Positions 1 through 6,622 of a DNA stretch of 18,862 bases are shown here, in pieces. A program made the position numbers and the translations under genes. Location: contig NMQN01000912.1 in NCBI GenBank assembly GCA_003575245.1, positions 1 to 18,862 of the forward strand, in the 5' to 3' direction. The notes beneath the pieces are model-generated. The model made no database searches. It had not been told where the DNA came from and saw nothing but the letters and a program-made list of their open reading frames with translations. Origin of the DNA: Candidatus Atribacteria bacterium 1244-E10-H5-B2 (GTDB lineage Bacteria; Atribacterota; JS1; SB-45; 34-128). The stretch's first letter is position 1. Every line of letters starts with the position of its first letter.

Positions 1-101
1 CCAGCGATTCCGGAGCCCACAATCAAAAAATCTGTATAAATTTTTTTAATTGTGGATAGGTCAAAATTAATTAAATAACGTGGGAACATTTGCGGTAACA
101 T
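1..101 (-). CDS. nadB: L-aspartate oxidase, N-terminal fragment (runs off the window)
   Basis: Only the first 33 codons lie in the window. Reading leftward from an ATG at 101, preceded by an AAAGGA ribosome site, the peptide contains DFLIVGSGIAG. This is the FAD-binding dinucleotide fold (GxGxxG) that opens NadB and related flavoproteins. NadB oxidises L-aspartate to iminoaspartate, the substrate of quinolinate synthase. The NadA gene lies directly upstream on the same strand, and that adjacency is the main reason for choosing NadB over other FAD oxidoreductases such as succinate dehydrogenase flavoprotein. The 22 residues before the FAD motif are a slightly longer leader than usual. The product is inferred from the motif plus context, since the catalytic part is outside the window. 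Confidence 0.8.
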   Translation of the reverse strand, partial: MLPQMFPRYLINFDLSTIKKIYTDFLIVGSGIA

Positions 102-405
102 CTATTGTTTTCCTTTCAGAAAAATATTATTTAATAGAACATTTAAATTATTAAGCTACTATGCTATTAAAACTAAAAGCTTAAAGTAGAAAGCGAAAAA
201 CCATAATTCAAAACTTAAAACTTTTTTAATATAGCATATAACTGATAGCGTATAGAGTGATTAGTAATAAGTAATAACTTAATAGTTTCAAGTTACAATT
301 TACAAGTTTTTTCAATTTTGAATTTTAAGTTATAGTTTTGCGCTTTTCGCTGTAATACAAGATGCTATTCGCTGGATATTAAATACTATTTAACCAACCA
401 ACCAA
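102..405. other. Gene-free gap between nadA and nadB
   Basis: About 304 bases separate two genes that should be co-transcribed leftward. No ORF is supported. The gap holds the inverted-repeat element at 192-351, a short TTAAGCT/AGCTTAA inverted pair at 151-157 and 178-184, and the ribosome site of nadB at the left end. The string near 386-400 (ACTATTTAACCAA) recurs at about 16961-16973. Confidence 0.7.
192..351. repeat. MITE-like inverted-repeat element, copy A
   Basis: The element begins AGCGAAAAACC and ends TTTTCGCT, so its ends are inverted copies of AGCGAAAA. The left arm (192-226) matches the reverse complement of 7911-7945 at 34 of 35 positions. The right arm (about 312-351) is a looser inverted copy of the same words. 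The middle (about 240-300) carries other words (TAGCGTATAGAG, AGTTACAATTTACAAG) that recur near 6455-6540 and 16870-16890. It encodes no protein and no clear target-site duplication is visible. Confidence 0.7.
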
Positions 406-1338
406 CTAAGATATTTCTATCATTCGATTTAATGCTTTTAAAGATTTTTTTCTTATATCCTCTGGTACTATTACTCGTGGTTCTAATTTTTTTAGAGAGT
501 GTAGAACTTTTTCTAAGGTGATAAGTTTCATATTTTGACAGATCATATTTTCAGAGGCAGGAAAAAAATGTTTATTTGGGTTATTCTTTTTTAAAGGATG
601 GAATATTCCCAGTTCTGTACCGATGATATATTCTTTAATCGGATTATTGCTGGCAAATTCAATAATTTCTCCGGTACTGCCGATATAGTCAGCCAGATTA
701 CATACTTCAGGGCGGCATTCAGGATGAACCAGGAGCAATGCTTGAGGGTGGAGTTTTTTGACTTTTATGACATCTTCTTTAGTTAAAATATTATGTACCG
801 GACAAAATCCTTGCCAGGGAATGATTTTTCGTTTTGCTTTTCGAGCAACAAAATCAGCTAAATTTTTATCAGGAATAAATAGAATATCTCTTTCAGCAGG
901 AATTGACCGAACAATTTGAACAGCATTAGCAGAAGTGCAACAGTAATCGCTTAAAGATTTTACAGTTGCTGATGAATTCACATAAGAAATCACTACTGCC
1001 TTACTTAGTTCCTTTATTTTGTTTTTTACTTTATCAGCTGGAGCCATATCAGCAAGAGGGCATCCAGCCTTAATTTCAGGAAGTAGAACAATTTTTTCTG
1101 GAGAGAGAATAGATGCAGTTTCCGCCATAAACTGAACTCCGCAAAATACTATAACTTTTGCTTTAGTTTTAACTGCTTGCTGGCTTAGGAAGAGTGAATC
1201 GCCTGTAAAATCGGCAATATCTTGAATTTCGCCTGGTTGATAGACATGAGCTAAAATTACTGCCTCTCTCTTTTTCTTCCAGGATAATATTTCTTTAACT
1301 AAATTTTTGTTTGAGGGACTACTAGTTGAATTATTCAT
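406..1338 (-). CDS. nadA: Quinolinate synthase NadA
   Basis: This cytoplasmic 4Fe-4S enzyme condenses iminoaspartate with dihydroxyacetone phosphate to quinolinate, the second step of de novo NAD synthesis. The 310-residue product has the typical NadA length. It shows the family landmarks in order: ILAHVYQ near the N-terminus, VIVFCGVQFMAET, LPEIKAGCPLADM, the VVISYVNSSA stretch, HPECRPEV, and MICQNMKLITLEKVL near the C-terminus. The cysteines in FCGV, HPEC and MICQNMK fit the three cluster ligands known for the family. I chose the ATG at 1338 because GGGAG sits six bases before it. A TTG four codons upstream would leave the ribosome site inside the gene. The nadB start lies downstream on the same strand, giving a nadA-nadB order, with an inserted repeat in the 304-base gap. 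Confidence 0.96.
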   Translation of the reverse strand: MNNSTSSPSNKNLVKEILSWKKKREAVILAHVYQPGEIQDIADFTGDSLFLSQQAVKTKAKVIVFCGVQFMAETASILSPEKIVLLPEIKAGCPLADMAPADKVKNKIKELSKAVVISYVNSSATVKSLSDYCCTSANAVQIVRSIPAERDILFIPDKNLADFVARKAKRKIIPWQGFCPVHNILTKEDVIKVKKLHPQALLLVHPECRPEVCNLADYIGSTGEIIEFASNNPIKEYIIGTELGIFHPLKKNNPNKHFFPASENMICQNMKLITLEKVLHSLKKLEPRVIVPEDIRKKSLKALNRMIEIS

Positions 1339-1497
1339 CTTGTCTCCCAATTAATACAATATAAATTTTTAATAAACTATTTGGTTATCTATTCATTTTG
1401 TTTTAAGGTATTTTTTATTATATCATAAAAAAAAATTAGATATAAAATCTTTTTTATTGTAATATGTTTTATAAAAAAGTAAAGAGGTAAAAAGAAA

Positions 1498-1538
1498 GTA
1501 TCGAGTATATCGTATCGCGTATTGAGCAAAGAAAAAGA
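1498..1538. repeat. Quasi-tandem TATCGTA-type intergenic repeat, copy 1
   Basis: The run is built from degenerate units such as GTATCGAGTATATCG and ATCGCGTATTGAG, followed by a purine-rich CAAAGAAAAAG tail. Close relatives with the same order of parts, including the GAA/AAG-rich tail, lie at 6370-6410 and 16823-16872. A related arm is found at 1637-1659. Confidence 0.6.
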
Positions 1539-1572
1539 AAACAACCAGGGAAGTATGATATGTTCCGATTAA

Positions 1573-1601
1573 TTGACAAGGATATTGAAGAGGGGTAATA
1601 T
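1573..1601 (+). promoter_or_regulatory. Possible sigma-70 promoter for the TPR gene
   Basis: TTGACA at 1573-1578 is followed after exactly 17 bases by TAATAT at 1596-1601. The spacing is ideal and the -35 box is perfect. It points rightward toward the TPR gene, whose start is about 340 bases on, so the transcript leader would include the palindromic element at 1673-1751. The sequence is very AT-rich, so chance matches are easy. Confidence 0.4.
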
Positions 1602-1636
1602 TAATAAAAGCGAAAGACGGAAAATGCAAAACAAAG

Positions 1637-1784
1637 TTCGTATCTCGTTAAGAAAATAGTAATGTATAATATGTAGGGACACGATGCATCGTGCCCACAG
1701 TAAACGGAAATAATACAAAGACAGAGAGGGCACAATTCATTGTGCCCCTACACCTAAATCCTAGTTTCTTTAACGCAATACGAG
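1637..1784. repeat. Outer inverted repeat enclosing a palindromic element
   Basis: The left arm (1637-1655) reads TTCGTATCTCGTTAAGAAA. The right arm (1765-1784), reverse-complemented, reads CTCGTATTGCGTTAAAGAAA. The arms agree except for a few substitutions and one indel. They flank the GTAGGG palindromic element at 1673-1751, giving inverted repeats nested inside one another over about 150 bases. The arms belong to the same word family as the TATCGTA repeats. Confidence 0.65.
1673..1751. repeat. GTAGGG...CCCTAC element with two palindromic ends
   Basis: Each end is itself a palindrome. The first (1676-1696) is GGG-A-CACGATGCATCGTG-CCC, containing a perfect 14-base palindrome. The second (1728-1747) is GGGCACAAT-TC-ATTGTGCCC. 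The two ends are also inverted copies of each other (GTAGGG at 1673, CCCTAC ending at 1751), around a 31-base unpaired middle. As RNA or single-stranded DNA it could form two adjacent hairpins or one long one. Similar palindromes starting GTAGGGG are, to my knowledge, common dispersed intergenic repeats in many bacteria. A half-unit lies at 6563-6588. Confidence 0.75.
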
Positions 1785-1842
1785 TTACTATTAACTAACG
1801 ACTAATTTAATTGGTAAATTAAATTATAAAGGTGGGAAAATT

Positions 1843-1905
1843 ATGGAGAGTCACCCTCATGATATAATTATTACCAAAGAGGCGCCTAATTATGGGATAG
1901 AATAG
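1843..1905 (+). CDS. Possible 20-residue leader peptide or gene remnant
   Basis: An ATG at 1843 preceded by AAAGGTGGG at a normal distance opens a 20-codon frame ([20 protein letters not shown]) that ends at TAG 1903-1905, 36 bases before the TPR gene start. The good ribosome site is the only positive evidence. There is no recognisable family and no run of one amino acid that would suggest attenuation. It could be a short upstream ORF, the remnant of a larger gene, or chance. Confidence 0.25.
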   Translation: MESHPHDIIITKEAPNYGIE

Positions 1906-1941
1906 GGAAAGTATAGTTTCTTTACTTTGGAGAATGGATTT

Positions 1942-2478
1942 ATGGAGAAGGAAGAATATAAAATTAATTTTGAGAAAGCCGAAGGTTATTTAAAAAAAGG
2001 GAATTTTAATCAAGCTATTAGAGAGTTTGAAACGTTTTTAGAAAAATGGCCGGATGATCCCAGGTGTTATAACAAATTAGGAGTATGTTATGCCAGCTTA
2101 AGAAATTTTGTTAAAGCAAAACCGTATTTAGAAAAAGCCTTAGCATTAGATTTGAAATATCCTGAACCTTATAATAATTTAGGAAATATTTGCTTAGAAG
2201 AAAAAGAATATGAAAAGTCAATTGAGTTATATAAAAAAGCTGTAGAACTAAATCCTGATTATGCAGCTGCTCACAGTAATTTAGGTTTGGCCTATAAAAG
2301 AACAAAAAGAATTGATGAAGCTGTAAAACATTTTAAAAGGGCTGCTGAAATTGATAGGAAAGCTCCTATATCAGAAATCAAGAAAATTAGGATGAAAACA
2401 AAAACTAAAAGCAATATTGTTTTCTTCATATTAATTTTGGTAGGTTTGATTATTTTATGGTTTTTACTGAAAAAATAG
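1942..2478 (+). CDS. Tail-anchored tetratricopeptide-repeat protein
   Basis: The 178-residue protein begins with about 3.5 TPR units covering residues 5-140. Typical helix-pair spacing is visible in FNQAIREFETFLEKWPDDPR, CYNKLGVCYASLRNFVKAKP, PYNNLGNICLEEKEYEKSIE and AHSNLGLAYKRTKRIDEAVK. A lysine-rich linker follows, then one hydrophobic helix (about residues 157-176, IVFFILILVGLIILWFLL) ending in KK. That is the form of a C-terminal membrane anchor with the TPR domain in the cytoplasm. TPRs mediate protein-protein contacts and no enzymatic domain is present, so the partner is unknown. I chose the ATG at 1942 because GGAG lies nine bases before it. A TTG at 1927 lacks a ribosome site. The dipeptidase gene follows on the same strand after about 50 bases. 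Confidence 0.85.
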   Translation: MEKEEYKINFEKAEGYLKKGNFNQAIREFETFLEKWPDDPRCYNKLGVCYASLRNFVKAKPYLEKALALDLKYPEPYNNLGNICLEEKEYEKSIELYKKAVELNPDYAAAHSNLGLAYKRTKRIDEAVKHFKRAAEIDRKAPISEIKKIRMKTKTKSNIVFFILILVGLIILWFLLKK

Positions 2479-2530
2479 ATTTACTGAGTAATATTTAATT
2501 TATATATCATGAAAGTAGGTGAAAATATAT

Positions 2531-3529
2531 TTGGCAGAGACTAATACGCATTTAATCAAAGCAAAACAGATACACCAGAAGGTGATAGTATTTGATGGGC
2601 ATTGCGATACTATTTTAGAGGTTATGAATCATAAAAGAACCTTAGAAAAAAAATCAACTACCGGTCACCTGGATATCCCCAGAATGAAAGAAGGAGGGAT
2701 TGATGTCCAGTTTTTTGCTGTTTTTATAGAAGACATTTATAAACCGGATAGGTCATTAAAAAGAACTTTACAATTAATTGATTGCTTTTATAGGGAAATA
2801 GAGAAAAATCAGGACGATATATCATTAGTTACTAATTATAATCAGATAAAGAAAGTAAATAGGGCAGGGAAGATTGCCGCTATCCTTTCCATTGAAGGAG
2901 GAGAAGCCTTAGAAGGTGATTTAGGAGTATTGAGAGTATTGTATAAATTAGGAGTAAGGCTCTTAACTCTCACCTGGAATCAAAGAAATCAGATTGCTGA
3001 CGGAATTGGTGAATCCCGAACTGGTAGTGGTTTAACTGAGTTTGGCTTAAAAGTTATAGATGAGATGAATGATCTGAGGATGTTGATTGATGTGTCTCAC
3101 CTTTCAGAGACTGGTTTTTGGGATGTGGTAAAAAGAAGCAAGACTCCCATTGTTGCTTCTCATTCTAATTGTTATGCTTTATGTCCCCATCTTCGAAATT
3201 TAAAAGATGAACAAATTAAAGCTTTAGCTGATAAAGGTGGAGTAATAGGGATAACCTTTGTGCCCAATTTTTTAACTCAAGAAAAAAGAAAAACTACTGT
3301 AGAAGATGTGGTAAAACATATTGATTATTTGGTAGAAAAAGTGGGAGTGGATTATATAGGATTAGGTTCTGATTTTGATGGTACAGGTGGTCTTCCTTTG
3401 GATTTAGAGGGGGTTGATAAAATTCCTAATATCACTGGAGTGTTACTCGGCCGAGGTTATAAAGAAAAGGATATCAAAAAAATATTAGGAGAAAATTTTT
3501 TAAGAGTGTTTAAAGAAGTGGTAGGATAA
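2531..3529 (+). CDS. Membrane dipeptidase (peptidase family M19)
   Basis: This zinc dipeptidase is of the renal-dipeptidase type. Members cleave L-Xaa-L/D-Xaa dipeptides through a binuclear zinc site. Conserved pieces appear in order: FDGHCDT (the HxD zinc ligands), LSIEGGEAL (bridging glutamate), LTLTWNQRNQIADG, IDVSHLSETGFWDV and IVASHSNC (zinc histidines), CPHLRNLKDEQIKALADKGG, and YIGLGSDFDG. The length of about 332 residues fits bacterial members, which are usually soluble despite the name. No signal peptide is seen. The TTG at 2531 is preferred because AGGTGA lies eight bases upstream. The GTG at 2519 overlaps that ribosome site. It probably shares a transcript with the following gene, 36 bases away. 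The substrate is not predictable and peptide scavenging is only a guess. Confidence 0.92.
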   Translation: MAETNTHLIKAKQIHQKVIVFDGHCDTILEVMNHKRTLEKKSTTGHLDIPRMKEGGIDVQFFAVFIEDIYKPDRSLKRTLQLIDCFYREIEKNQDDISLVTNYNQIKKVNRAGKIAAILSIEGGEALEGDLGVLRVLYKLGVRLLTLTWNQRNQIADGIGESRTGSGLTEFGLKVIDEMNDLRMLIDVSHLSETGFWDVVKRSKTPIVASHSNCYALCPHLRNLKDEQIKALADKGGVIGITFVPNFLTQEKRKTTVEDVVKHIDYLVEKVGVDYIGLGSDFDGTGGLPLDLEGVDKIPNITGVLLGRGYKEKDIKKILGENFLRVFKEVVG

Positions 3530-3565
3530 TAATATTATTCTGATTTAAAAGTAGAGGGAGTATTT

Positions 3566-4336
3566 ATGAAGTATTTAAAATTTTTACAAAATGGAAATAT
3601 AAGATACGGATTACTTGAAAAAGATAATATAATTAGAGAAGTAGTTGGTGATATTTTTAATAATCATAAAAATACAGAAAATGTATATTCTTTATCAGAA
3701 ATAACTTTTTTACCCCCCTGTGTGCCAACTAAAATAATAGCTGTGGGATTAAATTATTTTGAACATGCCAATGAAGTTCAGATGAAAATTCCTGACGAAC
3801 CGTTAATATTTATGAAACCCCCAAGTACACTTATTGCTCATAATGATAATATAATTTATCCTAAGATGAGTAAGCAATTAGATTATGAAGCAGAATTAGC
3901 AGTGATTATTAAAAATAGAATTAAAAATATTGAACCTGGAGATGTCTCTAAAAATATTTTGGGATATACTTGTTTTAATGATATAACTGCCCGAGATTTA
4001 CAAAAAAAAGACGGACAATGGACCAGGGCTAAATCATTTGATACCTTTGCGCCCATCGGACCTTATATTTCTACTGAATTAAATCCTGATAATCTTCAAA
4101 TAAAACTTTATAAGAATGGTCAACTAATGCAGGATTCTTCCACCAGTAATATGATTTTTAAGGTTGACAAGATAGTCAGTTTTATTTCTAAAATAATGAC
4201 TTTATTTCCAGGGGATATAATTGCTACCGGAACTCCTTCTGGAGTTGGACAATTAGAAGAAGGGGATATAGTAAAGGTAGAGATTGAGGGGATTGGAGTT
4301 TTAAAGAACAACGTATTTTTAGAAAAAAATGATTAA
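3566..4336 (+). CDS. Fumarylacetoacetate hydrolase family protein
   Basis: The 256-residue protein has the single FAH fold of YcgM/HpcE-type enzymes. Family landmarks are KIIAVGLNYFEHANE (substrate loop), EPLIFMKPPSTLI, LDYEAELAVII (metal-binding glutamates), GYTCFNDITARDLQ, KSFDTFAPIGPYI, and FPGDIIATGTPSGVG near the C-terminus. Members act on C-C bonds of beta-diketone-like acids, including acylpyruvate hydrolysis, oxaloacetate decarboxylation and homoprotocatechuate-pathway steps. Sequence alone does not separate these activities. No aromatic-degradation genes are nearby, so an acylpyruvase or oxaloacetate decarboxylase role is as likely as a catabolic one. The start has a good AGAGGGAG ribosome site seven bases upstream. 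It lies 36 bases after the dipeptidase, suggesting co-transcription. Confidence 0.92.
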   Translation: MKYLKFLQNGNIRYGLLEKDNIIREVVGDIFNNHKNTENVYSLSEITFLPPCVPTKIIAVGLNYFEHANEVQMKIPDEPLIFMKPPSTLIAHNDNIIYPKMSKQLDYEAELAVIIKNRIKNIEPGDVSKNILGYTCFNDITARDLQKKDGQWTRAKSFDTFAPIGPYISTELNPDNLQIKLYKNGQLMQDSSTSNMIFKVDKIVSFISKIMTLFPGDIIATGTPSGVGQLEEGDIVKVEIEGIGVLKNNVFLEKND

Positions 4337-4479
4337 AAATTCCAGTTTATGTAATTCGCCAAGAAGATAGATTTCTATTTTTTAAGAGTTATATATGTAG
4401 AAAAGCAATTAATTTAATAAATAATAATTGCAGCATGCAAAGGAGGTGAGTTGAGTACAAGTTAGATAAGATATTTTAT

Positions 4480-4596
4480 CAGAGTAGGTGGCCTGCGTTA
4501 AGTGTTAGAGAATGGGACGTTGTCTCTAAACGAAAGGATCAAAGTTATTTATAGGGAAATTATTTAATCCTGCGGTAGGTCATCGCGTCCGCTGCT
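4480..4596 (+). ncRNA. Tetrahydrofolate (THF) riboswitch aptamer
   Basis: The conserved core words of the THF (folT) RNA motif are present in order: AGAGTAGGTG, GCGTTAAGTG (4495-4504), GAATGGGACGT (4510-4520), ACGAA (4530-4534), TGCGGTAGG and GCGTCCGCT. Pairings can be traced by eye: GTGGCC (4488-4493) with GGTCAT (4578-4583), TTAGAGA (4505-4511) with TCTCTAA (4523-4529), and AGGAT (4535-4539) with ATCCT (4567-4571). The last stem carries a long AT-rich loop. The next gene is a folate-type ECF transporter subunit, the classic partner of this RNA. Binding of reduced folates should reduce expression of the transporter. Confidence 0.93.
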
Positions 4597-4639
4597 ACAT
4601 CGAAAATGCCTTTTACAAAGATTCTTCTTGATGTAGCAG
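4592..4639 (+). promoter_or_regulatory. Expression-platform hairpin of the THF riboswitch
   Basis: CTGCTACATC (4592-4601) pairs perfectly over ten bases with GATGTAGCAG (4630-4639) across a 28-base loop. The left strand overlaps the 3' closing strand of the aptamer (CTGCT), so the aptamer and this hairpin should be mutually exclusive. No T-run follows, which argues against simple intrinsic termination. The transporter ribosome site (about 4676-4682, AAGGAGGG) lies 37 bases beyond. The mechanism is inferred from pairing only. Confidence 0.6.
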
Positions 4640-4693
4640 ACATAAAGCTATATCTATTATAATAATGCTATATCAAGGAGGGAAAGATAAAGA

Positions 4694-5224
4694 ATGAAAA
4701 TATCGTCCTATAAAATTACCACTATGGGTCTTCTAATTGCTTTAAGTATAATTTTATCTCGGGTGGCCAGTCTACGTGTTGCTATTGGAGGGGTAGAGGG
4801 AATCAGGATCGGTCTGGGGAAATTACCTATAATCTTAGGAGGTATTATATTTGGTCCATTAGCTGGAGGGCTAATCGGAGCCTTTTCTGACCTGTTAGGA
4901 TACTTCATCAATCCTATAGGGATTTATATGCCTCACTTTACTCTAACTTCTGCTTTGACCGGAATAATTCCAGCGACTATCTTGGTTTTAATGAAAAAAA
5001 ATGAACCTAATGTTTTTGATTTGGGTCTAGCTATTACCGCGGGTCAGGTGATAACTTCTATTATTTTAATACCGTATTTTTTAAATATTTTATTCGGACT
5101 TTCCTGGAAAGTGTTAATGCCCCCGCGAATGGTGGCAGAACCCATTCAAATATTTATCTATACCTATACCATAAATACAATTTTAAAGAGAAATATTTTA
5201 ATTACCAAATCACATAAGATTTAG
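4694..5224 (+). CDS. folT: ECF transporter S component, folate-specific type (FolT-like)
   Basis: This small integral membrane protein of 176 residues is the substrate-binding S subunit of an energy-coupling-factor vitamin transporter. Hydrophobic segments run through most of the chain. Recognisable parts are the N-terminal TTMGLLIALSIILSRV helix, RIGLGKLPIILGGIIFGPLAGG, and GAFSDLLGYFINPIGIYMPHFTLTSALTG, which resemble FolT and related S components. The THF riboswitch directly upstream is the strongest argument for folate. No EcfA ATPase or EcfT gene is in the window, so it probably uses a shared ECF module encoded elsewhere (group II). The start has AAGGAGGG about eleven bases upstream. An anaerobe importing folates or precursors, and sensing them through the RNA, is the natural reading. 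Confidence 0.88.
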   Translation: MKISSYKITTMGLLIALSIILSRVASLRVAIGGVEGIRIGLGKLPIILGGIIFGPLAGGLIGAFSDLLGYFINPIGIYMPHFTLTSALTGIIPATILVLMKKNEPNVFDLGLAITAGQVITSIILIPYFLNILFGLSWKVLMPPRMVAEPIQIFIYTYTINTILKRNILITKSHKI

Positions 5225-5303
5225 GATTTACTTATTTAATTGATATTATATTTGGCAATTAAAGTTAAAGAAGAACGAGAGGGGACTTGTAATATTAGAA
5301 AAT

Positions 5304-6365
5304 ATGAAAAATAAAAATTTAAATTTAAAAAACAAAACTATGAAGGCGGCTGTATTTTATGCACCTGGCCAGGTAAGTTTAGAAAATATTAATATTCCCG
5401 ATATTGGTCCTGACGAAGTTTTGGTAAAAGTGAGAGCTGCACTTACCTGTGGAACAGATCGTAAAACCTACTTAAGAGGGCATCACTTATTTAATCCGCC
5501 TTTTGTTTTTGGACATGAATTTGCCGGTGATATAGTAGAAGTAGGCAGTAAGGTTAAAAAATTTAAACCAGGAATGAGAGTAGTAGCCGCTAATTCTGCT
5601 CCTTGTAATTCCTGTTTTTACTGCAAAAATGGTGAACATAGTTTGTGTGATAGTTTATTTATTCAATTAAGCGGCGCTTTTGCAGAGTATATAAAAATTC
5701 TCGGAATAATTGTTTCTCAAAATTTATTATTATTTCCCGAGACAGTAAGCTATAAGGAAGCAGCATTTTTGGAACCCCTTTCTTGCGTAGTTCATGGAGT
5801 TGAAGAATCAAAAATTAATTTAGGTAATACAGTGGTTATAAATGGAGCAGGTCCGATAGGTTTAATGTTTTTACAAGTAGTTAAATTAAAAGGAGCAAGA
5901 GTTATTATAACTGATACACTTGAGGAGAGACTAAAATTAGCCATGAAGTTGGGGGCCTATAAGGCAGTAAATGTCTCTAAAGTGCAGAATCCTGTTGAAG
6001 AAGTGAGAAAATTTACTGAAGATAAGAGAGGAGCAGATGTAGCTATTGAGGCAGTCGGGTTACCAGAGGTTTGGGAACAGACTATATCGATGGTAAGAAA
6101 GGGAGGAACGGTAAATCTCTTTGGAGGATGTAAAAGAGGAACGAAAATTTCTATTGATACCAGTTTAATTCACTATTCCCAAATTAACATAAAGGGAGTT
6201 TTTCATCATACACCCGGACATGTTAAAAGAGCTTTAAATTTAATTTGTAATAAGGCGATTGATATCGATTCGCTGATTACCGAAGAGCTTCCCCTTAGTG
6301 AAATATCTACTGTGATAGAGATGATGTTGGCTCATAAAGGCATTAAAATAGCGGTGATACCCTAA
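5304..6365 (+). CDS. Zinc-dependent medium-chain alcohol/polyol dehydrogenase
   Basis: The protein belongs to the medium-chain dehydrogenase family, near threonine, sorbitol and (R,R)-butanediol dehydrogenases. The N-terminal catalytic domain has TCGTD (catalytic zinc cysteine), FGHEFAGD (zinc histidine and glutamate) and a structural-zinc knuckle of four cysteines spaced C-2-C-2-C-7-C (APCNSCFYCKNGEHSLC). The Rossmann domain has NGAGPIGLMFLQ and an aspartate after the second strand (VIITDTLEER), favouring NAD over NADP. The substrate is unknown. The ATG at 5304 gives 353 residues. The best ribosome site (GAGAGGGG, about 5277-5284) lies about 20 bases upstream, oddly far. An ATG at 5340, which would start with MKAAVFY as family members usually do, has no site, so the true start is uncertain. 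Confidence 0.9.
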   Translation: MKNKNLNLKNKTMKAAVFYAPGQVSLENINIPDIGPDEVLVKVRAALTCGTDRKTYLRGHHLFNPPFVFGHEFAGDIVEVGSKVKKFKPGMRVVAANSAPCNSCFYCKNGEHSLCDSLFIQLSGAFAEYIKILGIIVSQNLLLFPETVSYKEAAFLEPLSCVVHGVEESKINLGNTVVINGAGPIGLMFLQVVKLKGARVIITDTLEERLKLAMKLGAYKAVNVSKVQNPVEEVRKFTEDKRGADVAIEAVGLPEVWEQTISMVRKGGTVNLFGGCKRGTKISIDTSLIHYSQINIKGVFHHTPGHVKRALNLICNKAIDIDSLITEELPLSEISTVIEMMLAHKGIKIAVIP

Positions 6366-6369
6366 AGAG

Positions 6370-6410
6370 GTATATCGTATGTCGCATTTCGTATATCGTA
6401 AAGAAAATAG
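6370..6410. repeat. Quasi-tandem TATCGTA-type repeat, copy 3
   Basis: Units such as TATATCGTATGTCGCATTTC and GTATATCGTAAAGAAAATAG follow the stop codon of the dehydrogenase by a few bases. The order of units and the AAGAAAATAG tail match 16823-16872 and the arm at 1646-1659. Downstream (6411-6440) comes a string of the AGGAGCCAGAATTCAGGATTC type, another dispersed-repeat word. Confidence 0.6.
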
Positions 6411-6562
6411 AAGTCAGGAGCCAGAATTCAGGATTCAGAATATTATAAGCGGATAATGTAAAGCGTAGAGCGTGTACAATTAGTTATACAGTTGCCCGGT
6501 TAACCAGTTTACCCGTTAAAATAAAAGTTACAAGTTGCAGGTTTCGCTTTTTAAGAAAGCAA

Positions 6563-6588
6563 GTAAGGGCGTATTGCATACGCCTTAG
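6563..6588. repeat. GTAAGGG palindrome, half-unit of the GTAGGG element
   Basis: GCGTAT and ATACGC form an inverted repeat around TGC inside GTAAGGGCGTATTGCATACG and the following CCTTAGTA. The layout (GTA-A-GGG, a palindrome, then its complement) copies one end of the element at 1673-1751. It lies in the 257-base gap before the second dehydrogenase. Confidence 0.55.
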
Positions 6589-6622
6589 TAGCGTAGAAGA
6601 AAGAAGAAAAGGATAGGGAGAG

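Larger units (their letters stand above)
1339..1941. other. Repeat-rich gene-free stretch between divergent nadA and the TPR gene
   Basis: About 600 bases carry no convincing protein gene. From left to right they hold an A/T-rich nadA leader, a quasi-tandem TATCGTA repeat (1498-1538), a possible rightward promoter (1573-1601), a string near 1605-1637 resembling the AGCGAAAAAC element, a nested inverted-repeat structure (1637-1784), and a 20-codon ORF (1843-1905). Most of the stretch appears to be accumulated repeat elements. Confidence 0.7.

Noticed and set aside
1423..1629. A 68-codon frame on the minus strand in the repeat-rich gap
   Set aside because: It is composed of repeat words, is rich in Phe and Tyr from AT-rich DNA, and has no recognisable domain or convincing ribosome site.
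1498..1790. Possible CRISPR array
   Set aside because: Units are degenerate, seven to eight bases long and lack unique spacers of constant length. No cas gene is nearby.
4359..4380. Intrinsic terminator after the FAH-family gene (ATAGATTTCTAT followed by T-run)
   Set aside because: The stem is only about five A/T-rich pairs with almost no loop, too weak to call.
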